From NCBI RefSeq assembly GCF_900094595.1, contig NZ_FMAD01000017.1:57177-121176 (forward strand): 64,000 nt of DNA. The letters are read 5' to 3'. Source of the DNA: Cupriavidus alkaliphilus (lineage in GTDB: Bacteria > Pseudomonadota > Gammaproteobacteria > Burkholderiales > Burkholderiaceae). Under the pieces are notes generated by a model. The model was given only the letters and a program-made list of their open reading frames with translations. It had not been told where the DNA came from and did not search any database. Shown piece after piece: positions 18,311 through 27,248 of the stretch. The translations under genes and the position numbers were made by a program. The first letter of the stretch is position 1, and every line of letters starts with the position of its first letter.

Positions 18311-19531
18311 ATGGAGTTGCTAGGTTTCTCAGCGAGCCAGGTACACCCGCTCGCCTCGCTCACCGAGGCGAGCAGCTTTCTGTCGGGCAATGCCGCGTCG
18401 CTGTTCGTGTGGGCGGATTTTTCCACCGAAGAGGTCACCGCGGCGCCCGACGCGTGGCGCGAGCAGGTGCGCCAGCTTGCCGGCGCGCCCATCCTCGACC
18501 TGCACCTGGCCGACGCCACCAACGCCGCGCATCCGTCGTACTTCGATACGACCCATGCGTACGACATGGTGATCTTCCGCAAGCTGACCTTCGAGACCAG
18601 CCGCGCCATTGCCGAGGCCGAGCCGCAGGACGCGGCCGGCCCGGCCGGCACCACCAGGCCGGCCACGGCCGAAGCAGTGGCGCGGCAGAAGCGTTATGCG
18701 CCGGGCTTCCTGCCGGCGCTGGCCAGGATCGACACCCAGCCGGTCACGTTCTTCATGTTCGACACCGTGCTGGTGACGGTACGGTCCGGGCCCTCGCGCA
18801 CCATCGACCAGGTGCGCCAGCGTTTGCTGGAGCTATGCCAGGCCCCGCGTCCTCAAGCCGCGCCCGCGCGCGGCAACGGCCAGTCGCTGCTGCACGGCAT
18901 CCGTCCGCCGAGCCGGCCCGAAGACCTGATGCTGCGGCTGCTCAACGCCATGGTCGACCGCTACCTGGAACTGCGCGCGCCGCTGACGCGCCAGCTCGAC
19001 CGCTGGCAGCGCGCGCTGCTGAACTCGCGCCGCAGCTTCTCCAGCTGGGAAGGGCTGCTCGATGCGCGCATCCAGCTGCGCAAGCTGGAGCACCTGAGCG
19101 AGGAGCAGCGCGACGCGCTGCAGGAATTCCGCGACAGCCTGCTCGACAACCGCTACAGCAGCGACCAGCCCGGCGGCGCGGCCAATGCGCCAGGGCGCGA
19201 TGAGGTGCTGCTGGTGCGCATCAACGACGTCATGGAGCATATCCAGCGGGTGCTGGCGCATGCGCGCCGGCTGGAGGATTCGATCGAATCGGCGGTGCAG
19301 ATCCACTTCTCGGCGGTGGCGCACCGGACCAACCGCACCATGCGCGCGCTGACGCTGATCACGGCGCTGTTCATGCCGCTGACGCTGATCACCGGCGTCT
19401 TCGGCATGAACTTCGACCGCATGCCCTGGCTGCAAGAGCCGCAGGGCTTCTGGTGGTCGATCGGCCTGATGGGCGCGGTGGCGGTGGTACTGGCGGCGTT
19501 GTGGGGCGTGGCGCGGCAGCTGGAGCGCTAG
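18311..19531 (+). CDS. CorA-family divalent cation transporter
   Basis: 406 residues. A long cytoplasmic N-terminal domain with coiled helices (about 1-330) and two C-terminal transmembrane helices. The first ends in the selectivity motif GMN (G365-N367, within GVFGMNFDRMPW). Mg2+ or Ni/Co/Zn transport is possible; the subfamily (CorA or ZntB) cannot be decided here. ATG 18311, 15 nt after hemB, so probably co-transcribed with it; converges on dsbD. Confidence 0.92.
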   Translation: MELLGFSASQVHPLASLTEASSFLSGNAASLFVWADFSTEEVTAAPDAWREQVRQLAGAPILDLHLADATNAAHPSYFDTTHAYDMVIFRKLTFETSRAIAEAEPQDAAGPAGTTRPATAEAVARQKRYAPGFLPALARIDTQPVTFFMFDTVLVTVRSGPSRTIDQVRQRLLELCQAPRPQAAPARGNGQSLLHGIRPPSRPEDLMLRLLNAMVDRYLELRAPLTRQLDRWQRALLNSRRSFSSWEGLLDARIQLRKLEHLSEEQRDALQEFRDSLLDNRYSSDQPGGAANAPGRDEVLLVRINDVMEHIQRVLAHARRLEDSIESAVQIHFSAVAHRTNRTMRALTLITALFMPLTLITGVFGMNFDRMPWLQEPQGFWWSIGLMGAVAVVLAALWGVARQLER

Positions 19532-19561
19532 CGGCGGGCCTGGGTACACCCCGGGCACGCC

Positions 19562-21481
19562 TCAGGTGCGCGTACGCGTACCGAAAGCGCGCTCCAGGCT
19601 TTCCAGGAAGCGGTTGGCTGACTGGTAGCCGATCACGCGCACCGGACGCTCGCGCCCGTCCGGCCCGAACAGGATGATGCCGGGCGGCCCGAACAGCCCG
19701 AAGCGCTTGAGCAAGGCCTTGTCGTCGGCATTGTTGGCGGTCACGTCCGCCTGCAGCAGCACGATCTCGGACAGCCGCGCACGCACGCGTGGATCGACAA
19801 AGGTCATGCGCTCCATTTCCTTGCAGCTGACGCACCAGTCGGCATAGAAATCCAGCAGCACCGGCTTGCCCGCGGCGGCGGCCTGCGCCACGCGGGCGTC
19901 GAGCTCAGCCACGCTGCGCACGCGCTCGAAGCGCACCGCCTGCGCGCCGCCGGCGCCTTCGCCCCCTGTGCGCGCCACGCTCAGGTGCGACAGCGGCTGC
20001 AGCGGATCGCGTCCGCCCGAGGCCACGCCGATCAGCACGATCGCGGCAGCGATGGCAAACAGCACGCCCACGCCCTTGCCCACCCGCACCAGGTTGCGCG
20101 GATCCGGCCCCAGCCCGTCGAAGGCACCGAGGAACACCGCCGCCACCAGCAACAGCGCCGCCAGCAGCAGCATCGTGGCCCACGCCGGCAGCACCGGCCC
20201 CAGCATCCACAGCGCCACGCCCAGCAGCAGGAAGCCGAAGAAACGCTTGGTCACCTCCATCCAGCGGCCGGCGCGCGGCAGCAGGTTGCCCGCGCCCACG
20301 CCGACCAGCACCAGCGGCACGCCCATGCCCAGCGCCATCGCAAACAGCGCGGCGCCGCCGATCACGGCGTCGCGGCTCTGCGCGATATAGGCCAGCGCAC
20401 CCGCCAGCGGCGCCGTCACGCACGGCCCGACGATCAGCGCGGAGATCGCCCCCATCGCCGCGGCCCCGACCACCTGCCCGCCCTTGCGGCGGTTGGACGA
20501 CTCCGTCAGCCGAGTCTGCCAGCGCTGCGGCAGTTGCAGTTCGTACAGTCCGAACATCGACAGCGCCAGCGCCACCATCAGCGCGGCGAAGGCTCCCAGC
20601 ACCCAGGGCGTCTGCAGTGCGGCCGACAGCCCCTCGCCCAGCAGGCCCGCGGCGACGCCAACCGCCGTGTACACCACCGCCATGCCCAGCACATAGGCCA
20701 GCGACACCAGCAGCGCGCGGCCGCGCGTGACGTGCTCGCCGACGACGATCGACGACAGGATCGGCACCATCGGCAGCACGCACGGCGTAAAGGTCAGCAG
20801 CAGGCCCAGGCCGAAGAACAGTGCGCCGATCAGGCCAAGGTTGCGGCTGGCCAGCGCGCCGGCGATGCGGTCGCTGTCGTCGGCGCGCAGGGTCGCGGCC
20901 GAACCCGGTACGGCGGGTACTGCGGGCACCGCGGGCGCCGGAACCGGTTCGGCCGCCGGGGCGTCGCTGCGGCCGCGCTTGCCGAACAGGTCGGCCAGCG
21001 CGTTGCCGCCCACCTTGTAGACGCTTTCCATCGGCGGATAGCACAGGCCCTTGTCGGCGCAGCCCTGCGAGGTCACCGTCAGCGTCCATTTGCCTGCGGC
21101 GGCCTCGACCGGCACGCGGATGACCACGCTGTCGCGGTAGGTCTCCATCTCCTTGCCGAAGGTCTCGTCGAACTTGACCTTGCCCTGCGGGTAGACCGGC
21201 GCGCCCAGCTTCACCCCGGCCGGCTGCGCGGCGAAGGCGAAACGCTCGCGGTACATGTAGTAGCCCGGCGCGACGTCGAAGCGCACTTCAATGGTCTTGT
21301 CGTCAGGCTGGCTGGCGGCGAAGCGGAAGGCTTGCTCGGGCGGCAGGAAGTCGTCCTCGGTGGCGGCGTGGAGGCTGCCCGCCAGGCACAGCCAGGCCAG
21401 CGCCGTCAGCAGCGCTGCGGCAATTTGCCGCGCCCACATCTGCCCGGGCATGCCCGCCCGCCGTGCCAAACCGATGTTCAT
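19562..21481 (-). CDS. dsbD: Thiol:disulfide interchange protein DsbD
   Basis: 639 residues with all three redox pairs. Periplasmic alpha domain pair C141/C147 (GCADKGLC). Eight-helix membrane domain with C234 (FTPCVLP) and C354 (VGPCVTAP). C-terminal thioredoxin domain with C550/C553 (DWCVSCKEM). It moves reductant from cytoplasmic thioredoxin to periplasmic thiols, which System II cytochrome assembly also needs. ATG 21481 overlaps the cutA stop (ATGA); a start 30 nt later would give a tighter signal peptide. The conserved pairs suggest full function. Confidence 0.95.
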   Translation of the reverse strand: MNIGLARRAGMPGQMWARQIAAALLTALAWLCLAGSLHAATEDDFLPPEQAFRFAASQPDDKTIEVRFDVAPGYYMYRERFAFAAQPAGVKLGAPVYPQGKVKFDETFGKEMETYRDSVVIRVPVEAAAGKWTLTVTSQGCADKGLCYPPMESVYKVGGNALADLFGKRGRSDAPAAEPVPAPAVPAVPAVPGSAATLRADDSDRIAGALASRNLGLIGALFFGLGLLLTFTPCVLPMVPILSSIVVGEHVTRGRALLVSLAYVLGMAVVYTAVGVAAGLLGEGLSAALQTPWVLGAFAALMVALALSMFGLYELQLPQRWQTRLTESSNRRKGGQVVGAAAMGAISALIVGPCVTAPLAGALAYIAQSRDAVIGGAALFAMALGMGVPLVLVGVGAGNLLPRAGRWMEVTKRFFGFLLLGVALWMLGPVLPAWATMLLLAALLLVAAVFLGAFDGLGPDPRNLVRVGKGVGVLFAIAAAIVLIGVASGGRDPLQPLSHLSVARTGGEGAGGAQAVRFERVRSVAELDARVAQAAAAGKPVLLDFYADWCVSCKEMERMTFVDPRVRARLSEIVLLQADVTANNADDKALLKRFGLFGPPGIILFGPDGRERPVRVIGYQSANRFLESLERAFGTRTRT

Positions 21482-21930
21482 GAAGCCGATTCCTGTTGGT
21501 CTTGATCCTGAGGTGCTGCCGTACCTGGCGCTGCGTCGCGGGCATCGCCGCCCGGTGCCGCCGTTCCCGCCTGCGCCGGTACGCCGGCGGTCTCGCTGCG
21601 AACCCATTCCAGGTAGGGCCCGTAGCCCGCTGACACGGGCCACGCGAGCAGCTCAGGCACGTCATAGGGGTGATGTTGCCGGATCACGGCCTCGAGCGCA
21701 GCGTAGCGTGCGCGCGTGGTCTTGATCAGCAGCGGCCATTCCCGCGCCTGCTCAAGCTTGCCCTGCCACCAGTACTCGGATTCGACCGGCGCCAGACGGT
21801 TCACGCAGGCAGCGGCGCGCGCCTGCAGCACGGCCCGCGACAAGCGCGCCGCGGTGTCGGCATCGGGGGTATTGGTGAGGACGACGAGCACCTCGTCCGG
21901 ACCGGCGCCCTGGTCAGTATGGCTTTGCAT
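21478..21930 (-). CDS. cutA: Divalent-cation tolerance protein CutA
   Basis: 150 residues. The CutA1 ferredoxin-like trimer fold is recognised by VLVVLTNTPDADTAARLSR, RAAACVNRLAPVESEYWWQGK and the E-W-PLLIKTT strand. The last 40 residues are a low-complexity Ala/Gly/Gln tail beyond the family core. ATG 21930 has GGGAGA just upstream; an in-frame extension to 21975 has no support. Directly coupled to dsbD. The role in copper tolerance is known from the family and not tested here. Confidence 0.94.
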   Translation of the reverse strand: MQSHTDQGAGPDEVLVVLTNTPDADTAARLSRAVLQARAAACVNRLAPVESEYWWQGKLEQAREWPLLIKTTRARYAALEAVIRQHHPYDVPELLAWPVSAGYGPYLEWVRSETAGVPAQAGTAAPGGDARDAAPGTAAPQDQDQQESAS

Positions 21931-21965
21931 CGACAATCTCCCTCGACCGGCAACCGCCGACCCGC

Positions 21966-21997
21966 CCCAAAACAAAAGAGCCAGGCGGATGCCTGGC
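21966..21997 (-). terminator. Terminator at the end of the alpha operon (after rplQ)
   Basis: Minus-strand stem GAGCCAGGC, loop ATCC, stem GCCTGGCTC, then TTTTGTTTT, 59 nt past the rplQ stop. Confidence 0.92.
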
Positions 21998-22055
21998 TCG
22001 ATTGTAAGCGGTGTGCCCGGAACCGTCGCGCGACGGCAGCGGGCTGGAAACGCAC

Positions 22056-22451
22056 TTATTCCGCGGCTTCTTCGGCCGGGGCTTCGGTGATTTCCGGACG
22101 ATCCACCAGCTCGACCAGCGCCATCGGCGCGTTGTCGCCCTGACGGAAGCCGAACTTCAGGATGCGGGTGTAGCCGCCCGGACGGGTGGCGTAGCGCGGG
22201 CCCAGTTCGGTGAACAGCTTGGTGACCATGTCGCGGTCGCGCAGGCGGGCGAACGCCAGGCGGCGGTTGGCAACGGTGTCCTTCTTGGCCAGCGTGATCA
22301 GCGGCTCGACAACCTTGCGCAGTTCCTTGGCCTTGGGCACGGTGGTCTTGATCAGCTCGTGCTGGAACAGCGAGTTGGACATGTTGCGCAGCATCGCGAG
22401 ACGGTGCGACGAAGTGCGGTTCAGTTTCCGCAGACCATGACGGTGACGCAT
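22056..22451 (-). CDS. rplQ: 50S ribosomal protein L17
   Basis: 131 residues. L17 lies near the polypeptide exit tunnel. The conserved start MRHRHGLRKLNRTSSHRLAM and the LFTELGPRY and GGYTRI segments identify it. The C-terminus has an acidic tail (EAPAEEAAE) beyond the compact E. coli-type core. ATG 22451. Last gene of the alpha operon; 135 bp separates it from rpoA, with a short CCGGC-CGAA-GCCGG hairpin at 22532-22545 and no obvious promoter. Confidence 0.98.
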   Translation of the reverse strand: MRHRHGLRKLNRTSSHRLAMLRNMSNSLFQHELIKTTVPKAKELRKVVEPLITLAKKDTVANRRLAFARLRDRDMVTKLFTELGPRYATRPGGYTRILKFGFRQGDNAPMALVELVDRPEITEAPAEEAAE

Positions 22452-22586
22452 GATGATTCCTTTCAGTTAAGTGTTTGACCAGCTCTTCTATCGTCCGATG
22501 CGGCTGGACGCGGGCCGGTAGTCGTACATGCCCCGGCCGAAGCCGGAGCGGTTGCTGCGGTGCGGGACCGATGCCCCGCGCCCCAA

Positions 22587-23567
22587 TTACTTTTCCAGAC
22601 CTGCGGGCGGCCAGTTCTCGAGCTTCATGCCGAGGGTCAGGCCGCGCGAGGCGAGGACTTCCTTGATCTCGTTGAGCGACTTGCGACCCAGGTTCGGGGT
22701 CTTGAGCAGTTCGTTCTCGGTACGCTGGATCAGGTCGCCGATGTAGTAGATGTTTTCGGCCTTCAGGCAGTTGGCCGAACGCACCGTCAGCTCCAGGTCG
22801 TCGACCGGGCGCAGCAGGATCGGATCGATCTGCGGCGTGCGGCTCGAAGCAGCCTCGGCGGCCGACTCGGTGCCTTCCAGCGCGGCGAACACGGACAGCT
22901 GGTCGACCAGGATGCGGGCCGACTGGCGGATCGCTTCCTCGGGCGAGATCACGCCGTCGGTTTCGATGTTCATCACCAGCTTGTCGAGGTCGGTACGCTG
23001 CTCGACGCGGGCCGATTCAACCGCGTACGACACGCGGCGCACCGGCGAGAACGAGGCGTCCAGCACGATGCGGCCGATGACCTTGCCGGATTCGTCGCCG
23101 AACTTGCGCACGTTGCCCGGCACATAGCCGCGGCCTTGCTCGACCTTGATCTGCATGTCCAGCTTGCCGCCGGCCGACAGATGGGCGATCACGTGGTTCG
23201 GGTTGATGATCTCGACGTCGTGCGGCAGCTCGATATCGGCGGCCGTGACCACGCCTTCGCCATCCTTGCGCAGCGACACCGTGACTTCGTCGCGGTTGTG
23301 CAGCTTGAACACCACGCCCTTCAGGTTGAGCAGCAGGTTGACGACGTCTTCCTGCACGCCGTCGATGGTGGAATACTCGTGGACCACCCCAGCGATCGTG
23401 ACTTCGGTCGGGGCATAACCGACCATCGACGACAGCAGCACGCGACGCAGGGCGTTACCGAGCGTATGGCCGTAGCCGCGCTCGAACGGCTCCATCACGA
23501 CTTTGGCGTGATGGTCGCCCAGAGGCTCGACGGCGATGATTTTTGGCTTGAGGAGTGCTGTTTGCAT
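22587..23567 (-). CDS. rpoA: DNA-directed RNA polymerase alpha subunit
   Basis: 326 residues. The N-terminal domain (about 1-235) dimerises and nucleates core assembly, with GYGHTLGNALRRVLLSS as signature. A flexible linker follows, then the C-terminal domain (about 250-320), which binds UP elements and activators; NCLKAENIYYIGDL carries the DNA-binding arginine-region helix and LGRKSLNEIKEVL the helix-hairpin-helix. ATG 23567. Preceded by a 165-bp gap containing two perfect hairpins. Confidence 0.98.
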   Translation of the reverse strand: MQTALLKPKIIAVEPLGDHHAKVVMEPFERGYGHTLGNALRRVLLSSMVGYAPTEVTIAGVVHEYSTIDGVQEDVVNLLLNLKGVVFKLHNRDEVTVSLRKDGEGVVTAADIELPHDVEIINPNHVIAHLSAGGKLDMQIKVEQGRGYVPGNVRKFGDESGKVIGRIVLDASFSPVRRVSYAVESARVEQRTDLDKLVMNIETDGVISPEEAIRQSARILVDQLSVFAALEGTESAAEAASSRTPQIDPILLRPVDDLELTVRSANCLKAENIYYIGDLIQRTENELLKTPNLGRKSLNEIKEVLASRGLTLGMKLENWPPAGLEK

Positions 23568-23633
23568 TAGGTTGTCCTTTTCAATACCCTCGGCTCGTTA
23601 CACCGATAAGGCTGACGTTTGGAACCTGGAAAT

Positions 23634-23682
23634 CCCATCGTAACGATGGGCGAAGCCCGACGCGCGCGAAGCGCGTCGGGCT
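23634..23682. repeat. Two tandem perfect hairpins between rpsD and rpoA
   Basis: Arms CCCATCG/CGATGGG with a 3-nt loop (23634-23650), then a 12-bp stem AGCCCGACGCGC/GCGCGTCGGGCT (23654-23682) with a 5-nt loop. Neither is followed by a T-run on the minus strand, so they look like processing or stability elements and not terminators. Confidence 0.75.
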
Positions 23683-23732
23683 GAAGGAGAAGCTTTGCGA
23701 CGAACGCAAGCTCTGGGCCGGGTGCTCGCGGA

Positions 23733-24356
23733 TTAACGCGAGTACAGTTCGACGATCAGGCTTTCGTTGATGTCGCCCGAGATATCGGCGCGATCCGGGA
23801 CTTGCTTGAAGGTGCCTTCGAACTTCTTGGCATCCACGGCGACCCAGGTCGGGAAGCCCGACTGCTCGGCCAGCGACAGCGCTTCGGCGATACGGACCTG
23901 CTTCTTCGACTGCTCGCGGATGGTGATGACGTCGCCCGACTTGATCTGGGCCGACGGCACGTTCAGGGTCTGACCGTTCACCAGGATCGCCTTGTGCGAC
24001 ACCAGCTGGCGCGCTTCAGCGCGGGTCGAGCCGAAGCCCATGCGGTACACCACGTTGTCCAGGCGCGATTCCAGCAGTTGCAGCAGGTTTTCGCCGGTGT
24101 TGCCCTTGCGGCGGTCGGCTTCGGCGAAGTAGCGGCGGAACTGGCGCTCGAGCACGCCGTAGATGCGCTTGACCTTCTGCTTTTCGCGCAGCTGGTTGCC
24201 GTAGTCGGAGGTGCGGGCACCCGAGGTGCGGCCATGCTGGCCCGGCTTGCTGTCCAGCTTGCACTTGTCGGCCAGCGAGCGGCGCGAGCTCTTCAGGAAC
24301 AGATCGGTGCCTTCACGGCGGGAAAGTTTGGCCTTCGGGCCGGTATAACGTGCCAC
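23733..24356 (-). CDS. rpsD: 30S ribosomal protein S4
   Basis: 207 residues. Primary 16S-binding assembly protein and, in many bacteria, a translational autoregulator of its operon. Conserved ARYTGPKAKLSRREG start, the KQKVKRIYGVLERQF segment and an S4 RNA-binding domain (RLDNVVYRMGF, ARQLVSHKAILVNG). Starts at GTG 24356, with AAGGAAG upstream; no nearby ATG fits. Preceded by a 9-bp hairpin that may be part of its leader control. Confidence 0.98.
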   Translation of the reverse strand: MARYTGPKAKLSRREGTDLFLKSSRRSLADKCKLDSKPGQHGRTSGARTSDYGNQLREKQKVKRIYGVLERQFRRYFAEADRRKGNTGENLLQLLESRLDNVVYRMGFGSTRAEARQLVSHKAILVNGQTLNVPSAQIKSGDVITIREQSKKQVRIAEALSLAEQSGFPTWVAVDAKKFEGTFKQVPDRADISGDINESLIVELYSR

Positions 24357-24375
24357 GTTGTCTTCCTTTGATCGA

Positions 24376-24402
24376 TCACGGCGCCTTCAGGACGCGCCGT
24401 GA
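24376..24402 (-). promoter_or_regulatory. Hairpin in the rpsD leader, possible S4 autoregulation site
   Basis: Perfect 9-bp stem TCACGGCGC/GCGCCGTGA with a 9-nt loop ending 19 nt before the rpsD GTG. Location immediately ahead of the ribosome site suggests translational control; the S4 link is an inference. Confidence 0.4.
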
Positions 24403-24557
24403 GTCCGCCAACGCAGTGCTGCCGCGGTGCCTCGGGGCACGCGCCAGACCGTGACGGACGGTGGGCTTATTAAGCGCGCTCCGTTGCGGGAGGCGTCGCT
24501 GCAAGCATTTACCAATACGCCGGGACTGCAATGTGCCTTGAAAGACACTAGCCCGAC

Positions 24558-24594
24558 GCAAAACGAAAACCTGCCGCATTAAAATGCAGCAGGT
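24558..24594 (-). terminator. Terminator or attenuator between rpsK and rpsD
   Basis: Minus-strand 12-bp stem (ACCTGC...GCAGGT arms with one mismatch) followed by TTTTCGTTTT, 66 nt past the rpsK stop and inside the 304-bp rpsK-rpsD gap. It would split the alpha operon or attenuate rpsD-rpoA-rplQ. I see no strong promoter in the remaining 200 bp. Confidence 0.65.
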
Positions 24595-24660
24595 CAACGC
24601 GCGATACTACCATATCCGAAACCGGCAGGTAAACCCGCCGGCTGCGGACACGCCAACGCA

Positions 24661-25059
24661 TCAGATGCGGCGGCGCTTCGGCGGACGGCAGCCGTTGTGC
24701 GGAATCGGCGTGACGTCTTCGATGATCGCGATCTTGATGCCCAGCGCGTTCAGCGCGCGGACAGCCGATTCACGACCCGGGCCGGGGCCCTTGATGCGCA
24801 CTTCCAGGTTCTTGATGCCCTGGTCTTGCGCCACGCGACCGGCGTTCTCGGCAGCAACCTGGGCAGCGAACGGGGTCGACTTGCGCGAACCCTTGAAGCC
24901 TTGGCCACCGGCGGTCGCCCACGACAGGGCGTTGCCCTGGCGATCGGTGATCGTGATGATGGTGTTGTTGAACGAAGCGTGGACGTGCGCAATGCCGTCG
25001 GCAACGTTCTTCTTGACCTTTTTACGCGCGCGAGCGGCGTTATTCGGACCTTTTGCCAT
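24661..25059 (-). CDS. rpsK: 30S ribosomal protein S11
   Basis: 132 residues. S11 lines the platform of the small subunit and contacts the mRNA exit region. Core motifs [37 protein letters not shown] and [14 protein letters not shown], and terminal [11 protein letters not shown], are intact. ATG 25059, 24 nt after rpsM. Followed by a long 304-bp gap before rpsD that contains a terminator-like hairpin. Confidence 0.98.
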
Positions 25060-25083
25060 TAGTTTCTTCCTCTGCCTTCGGCT

Positions 25084-25449
25084 TTACTTCTTCAGAGCCA
25101 CGCCGGCCTTGCGCGGACCCTTGCGGGTACGGGCATTGGTGCGCGTACGCTGGCCGCGCATCGGCAGGCCCTTGCGGTGACGCATGCCACGATAGCAACC
25201 AAGGTCCATCAGACGCTTGATGTTCATCGTGGTTTCACGACGCAGGTCACCCTCGACCGTGACCTTGCCCACTTCGTCACGAAGCTTTTCCAGGTCGGCG
25301 TCGGTCAGATCCTTGACCTTCTTGTCAAACGGTACACCGGTGGCCTCGCAAATCTTGCGGGCGCGCGAGCGGCCGATACCGTAAATAGCCGTCAGGCCGA
25401 TTTCGGTATGCTTGTGGTTCGGGATGTTAACCCCTGCGATACGTGCCAT
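25084..25449 (-). CDS. rpsM: 30S ribosomal protein S13
   Basis: 121 residues. S13 sits in the head of the small subunit and bridges to the large subunit and P-site tRNA. Conserved [19 protein letters not shown] opening, [11 protein letters not shown] helix-hairpin and the basic [20 protein letters not shown] tail. ATG 25449. First gene of the rpsM-rpsK pair, 19 nt downstream of rpmJ. Confidence 0.98.
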
Positions 25450-25468
25450 TCGTCAATCCTCTTTCCGA

Positions 25469-25585
25469 TTAGCCTTGGCGTTGCTTGTGGCGGGGATCCG
25501 ACGAGCAGATCACGCGCACGACACCGTTGCGCTTGATGATTTTGCAGTTGCGGCAAATGCGCTTAACAGAAGCCAGCACTTTCAT
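25469..25585 (-). CDS. rpmJ: 50S ribosomal protein L36
   Basis: 38 residues, read directly from the sequence. [19 protein letters not shown] opens it and the end is [11 protein letters not shown] zinc ribbon is formed by Cys11, Cys14, Cys27 and His33, so this is the Zn-binding (C+) form. ATG 25585 with GAGGAAAATT upstream. It sits between infA and rpsM as usual for the end of the spc operon. Confidence 0.97.
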
Positions 25586-25615
25586 AATTTTCCTCTTCCT
25601 TCAATTCCTGTTCGC

Positions 25616-25834
25616 TCACTTCGTCCGGAAGACGATTCGTGCGCGCGACAGATCATATGGGGTCAGCTCGACCGTCACCTTGTCACCCGGAAGAATCCGG
25701 ATGTAGTTCATTCTCATCTTGCCGGAGATATGGCCCAGCACTACATGGCCATTCTCCAGCTTGACTCGGAACGTCGCATTGGGCAGGTTTTCCAGGACCT
25801 CGCCCTGCATCTGGATGACGTCGTCTTTAGCCAT
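25616..25834 (-). CDS. infA: Translation initiation factor IF-1
   Basis: 72 residues, a single OB-fold that binds the ribosomal A site during initiation. MAKDDVIQMQGEV, FRVKLENGHVVLGHISGKMR and the end DLSRARIVFRTK fit the family throughout. ATG 25834, 23 nt from the secY stop. Its location between secY and rpmJ is the betaproteobacterial order. Confidence 0.98.
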   Translation of the reverse strand: MAKDDVIQMQGEVLENLPNATFRVKLENGHVVLGHISGKMRMNYIRILPGDKVTVELTPYDLSRARIVFRTK

Positions 25835-25857
25835 ACCTAGCCTGTACCGATCCGAAG

Positions 25858-27201
25858 TCAGCGCAAGGTCAGATTGCCCTTGAAATTCGCCTTCTTCAGC
25901 AGCGACTCATACTGCTGCGACATGACATAGGACTGAACCTGGGCCATGAAGTCCATCGTGACGACCACGATGATCAGCAGGGAGGTTCCGCCGAAATAGA
26001 ACGGAACGTTCCAGCGCAGCACCAGGAATTCCGGCAACAGGCAGACCAGTGTGATGTAGATCGCACCAGCCAGCGTCAGACGCACCAGGATCTTGTCGAT
26101 ATAGCGCGTCGTCTGCTCGCCCGGACGAATGCCCGGAATGAAGGCACCGCTTTTCTTCAGGTTGTCTGCCACTTCACGGCTGTTGTACACCAGGGCCGTG
26201 TAGAAGAAGCAGAAAAATACAATCGCAGCAGCGTACAGCAGGATGTAGACCGGCTGGCCCGGCGACAGCGTGGCAGCCAGGTCCTTGATGAACCGGCCGA
26301 CCGTGCCCGTCGAGTCAGACGTAAACCAGCCCGCGATCGTCGCCGGGAACAGGATGATCGACGATGCGAAGATCGGCGGAATCACCCCTGCCATGTTCAG
26401 CTTCAGCGGCAGGTGCGACGACTGGCCGCCGTACACCTTGTTGCCGACCTGACGCTTGGCATAGTTCACCAGGATCTTGCGCTGGCCACGCTCGACGAAC
26501 ACCACGGCGAAGGTCACACCGATCACGATCGCGACGATGAAGATGGCCGCGATGATGCTCATGGAACCCGTGCGGACCAGTTCGAACAGTCCGCCGATCG
26601 CGTTGGGCAGGCCCGCCGCGATACCGCCGAAGATGATGATCGAGATGCCGTTGCCCAGACCGCGCTCGGTGATCTGCTCACCCAGCCACATCAGGAACAT
26701 CGTGCCGGTCACCAGCGTGATCACCGCCGTGGCCCGGAACATCAGGCCAGGATCCAGCACCAGCCCGGGCTGCGACTCCAGCGCGACCGCGATCGACAGC
26801 GCCTGGAACGTGGCCAGAACCACGGTGCCGTAGCGCGTGTACTGCGTGATCTTGCGCTGCCCTGCCTGCCCTTCCTTCTTCAGCGACTCCAGCTGCGGCA
26901 GCACGATCGTCAGCAACTGCATGATGATCGACGCCGAGATGTACGGCATGATGCCGAGCGCGAAGACGGTAAAGCGCGACAGCGCCCCGCCCGAGAACAG
27001 GTTGAACATCCCGAGGATGCCACCCGACTGACTCTGGAAAAGCTTCGCAAGCTGCTCCGGATCGATACCGGGCACCGGAATATGAGCGCCGATGCGGTAC
27101 ACGATCAGGGCCAGCACCAGGAACATCAGCCGGCGCTTGAGGTCGCCGTACTTCGCCGTATTCCTGGCTTGCGCGCTTGCATTGGGTTTCGCCGTGGCCA
27201 A
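25858..27201 (-). CDS. secY: Preprotein translocase subunit SecY
   Basis: 447 residues with ten transmembrane helices forming the Sec channel; pairs with SecE (encoded at 61460-61840) and SecG. Conserved GIDPEQLAKLF plug-side region, FALGIMPYISASIIMQLL, and the cytoplasmic PGIRPGEQTTRYI loop that contacts SecA and the ribosome. The start is TTG 27201 (LATAKPN frame), with GGAG 7 nt upstream; I find no ATG that keeps the N-terminus. Follows rplO in the spc operon. Confidence 0.97.
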   Translation of the reverse strand: MATAKPNASAQARNTAKYGDLKRRLMFLVLALIVYRIGAHIPVPGIDPEQLAKLFQSQSGGILGMFNLFSGGALSRFTVFALGIMPYISASIIMQLLTIVLPQLESLKKEGQAGQRKITQYTRYGTVVLATFQALSIAVALESQPGLVLDPGLMFRATAVITLVTGTMFLMWLGEQITERGLGNGISIIIFGGIAAGLPNAIGGLFELVRTGSMSIIAAIFIVAIVIGVTFAVVFVERGQRKILVNYAKRQVGNKVYGGQSSHLPLKLNMAGVIPPIFASSIILFPATIAGWFTSDSTGTVGRFIKDLAATLSPGQPVYILLYAAAIVFFCFFYTALVYNSREVADNLKKSGAFIPGIRPGEQTTRYIDKILVRLTLAGAIYITLVCLLPEFLVLRWNVPFYFGGTSLLIIVVVTMDFMAQVQSYVMSQQYESLLKKANFKGNLTLR

Positions 27202-27248
27202 ACGATGCTCCGACTATGACTGCCTATGCTGCGATGAATGCTGCCGTA

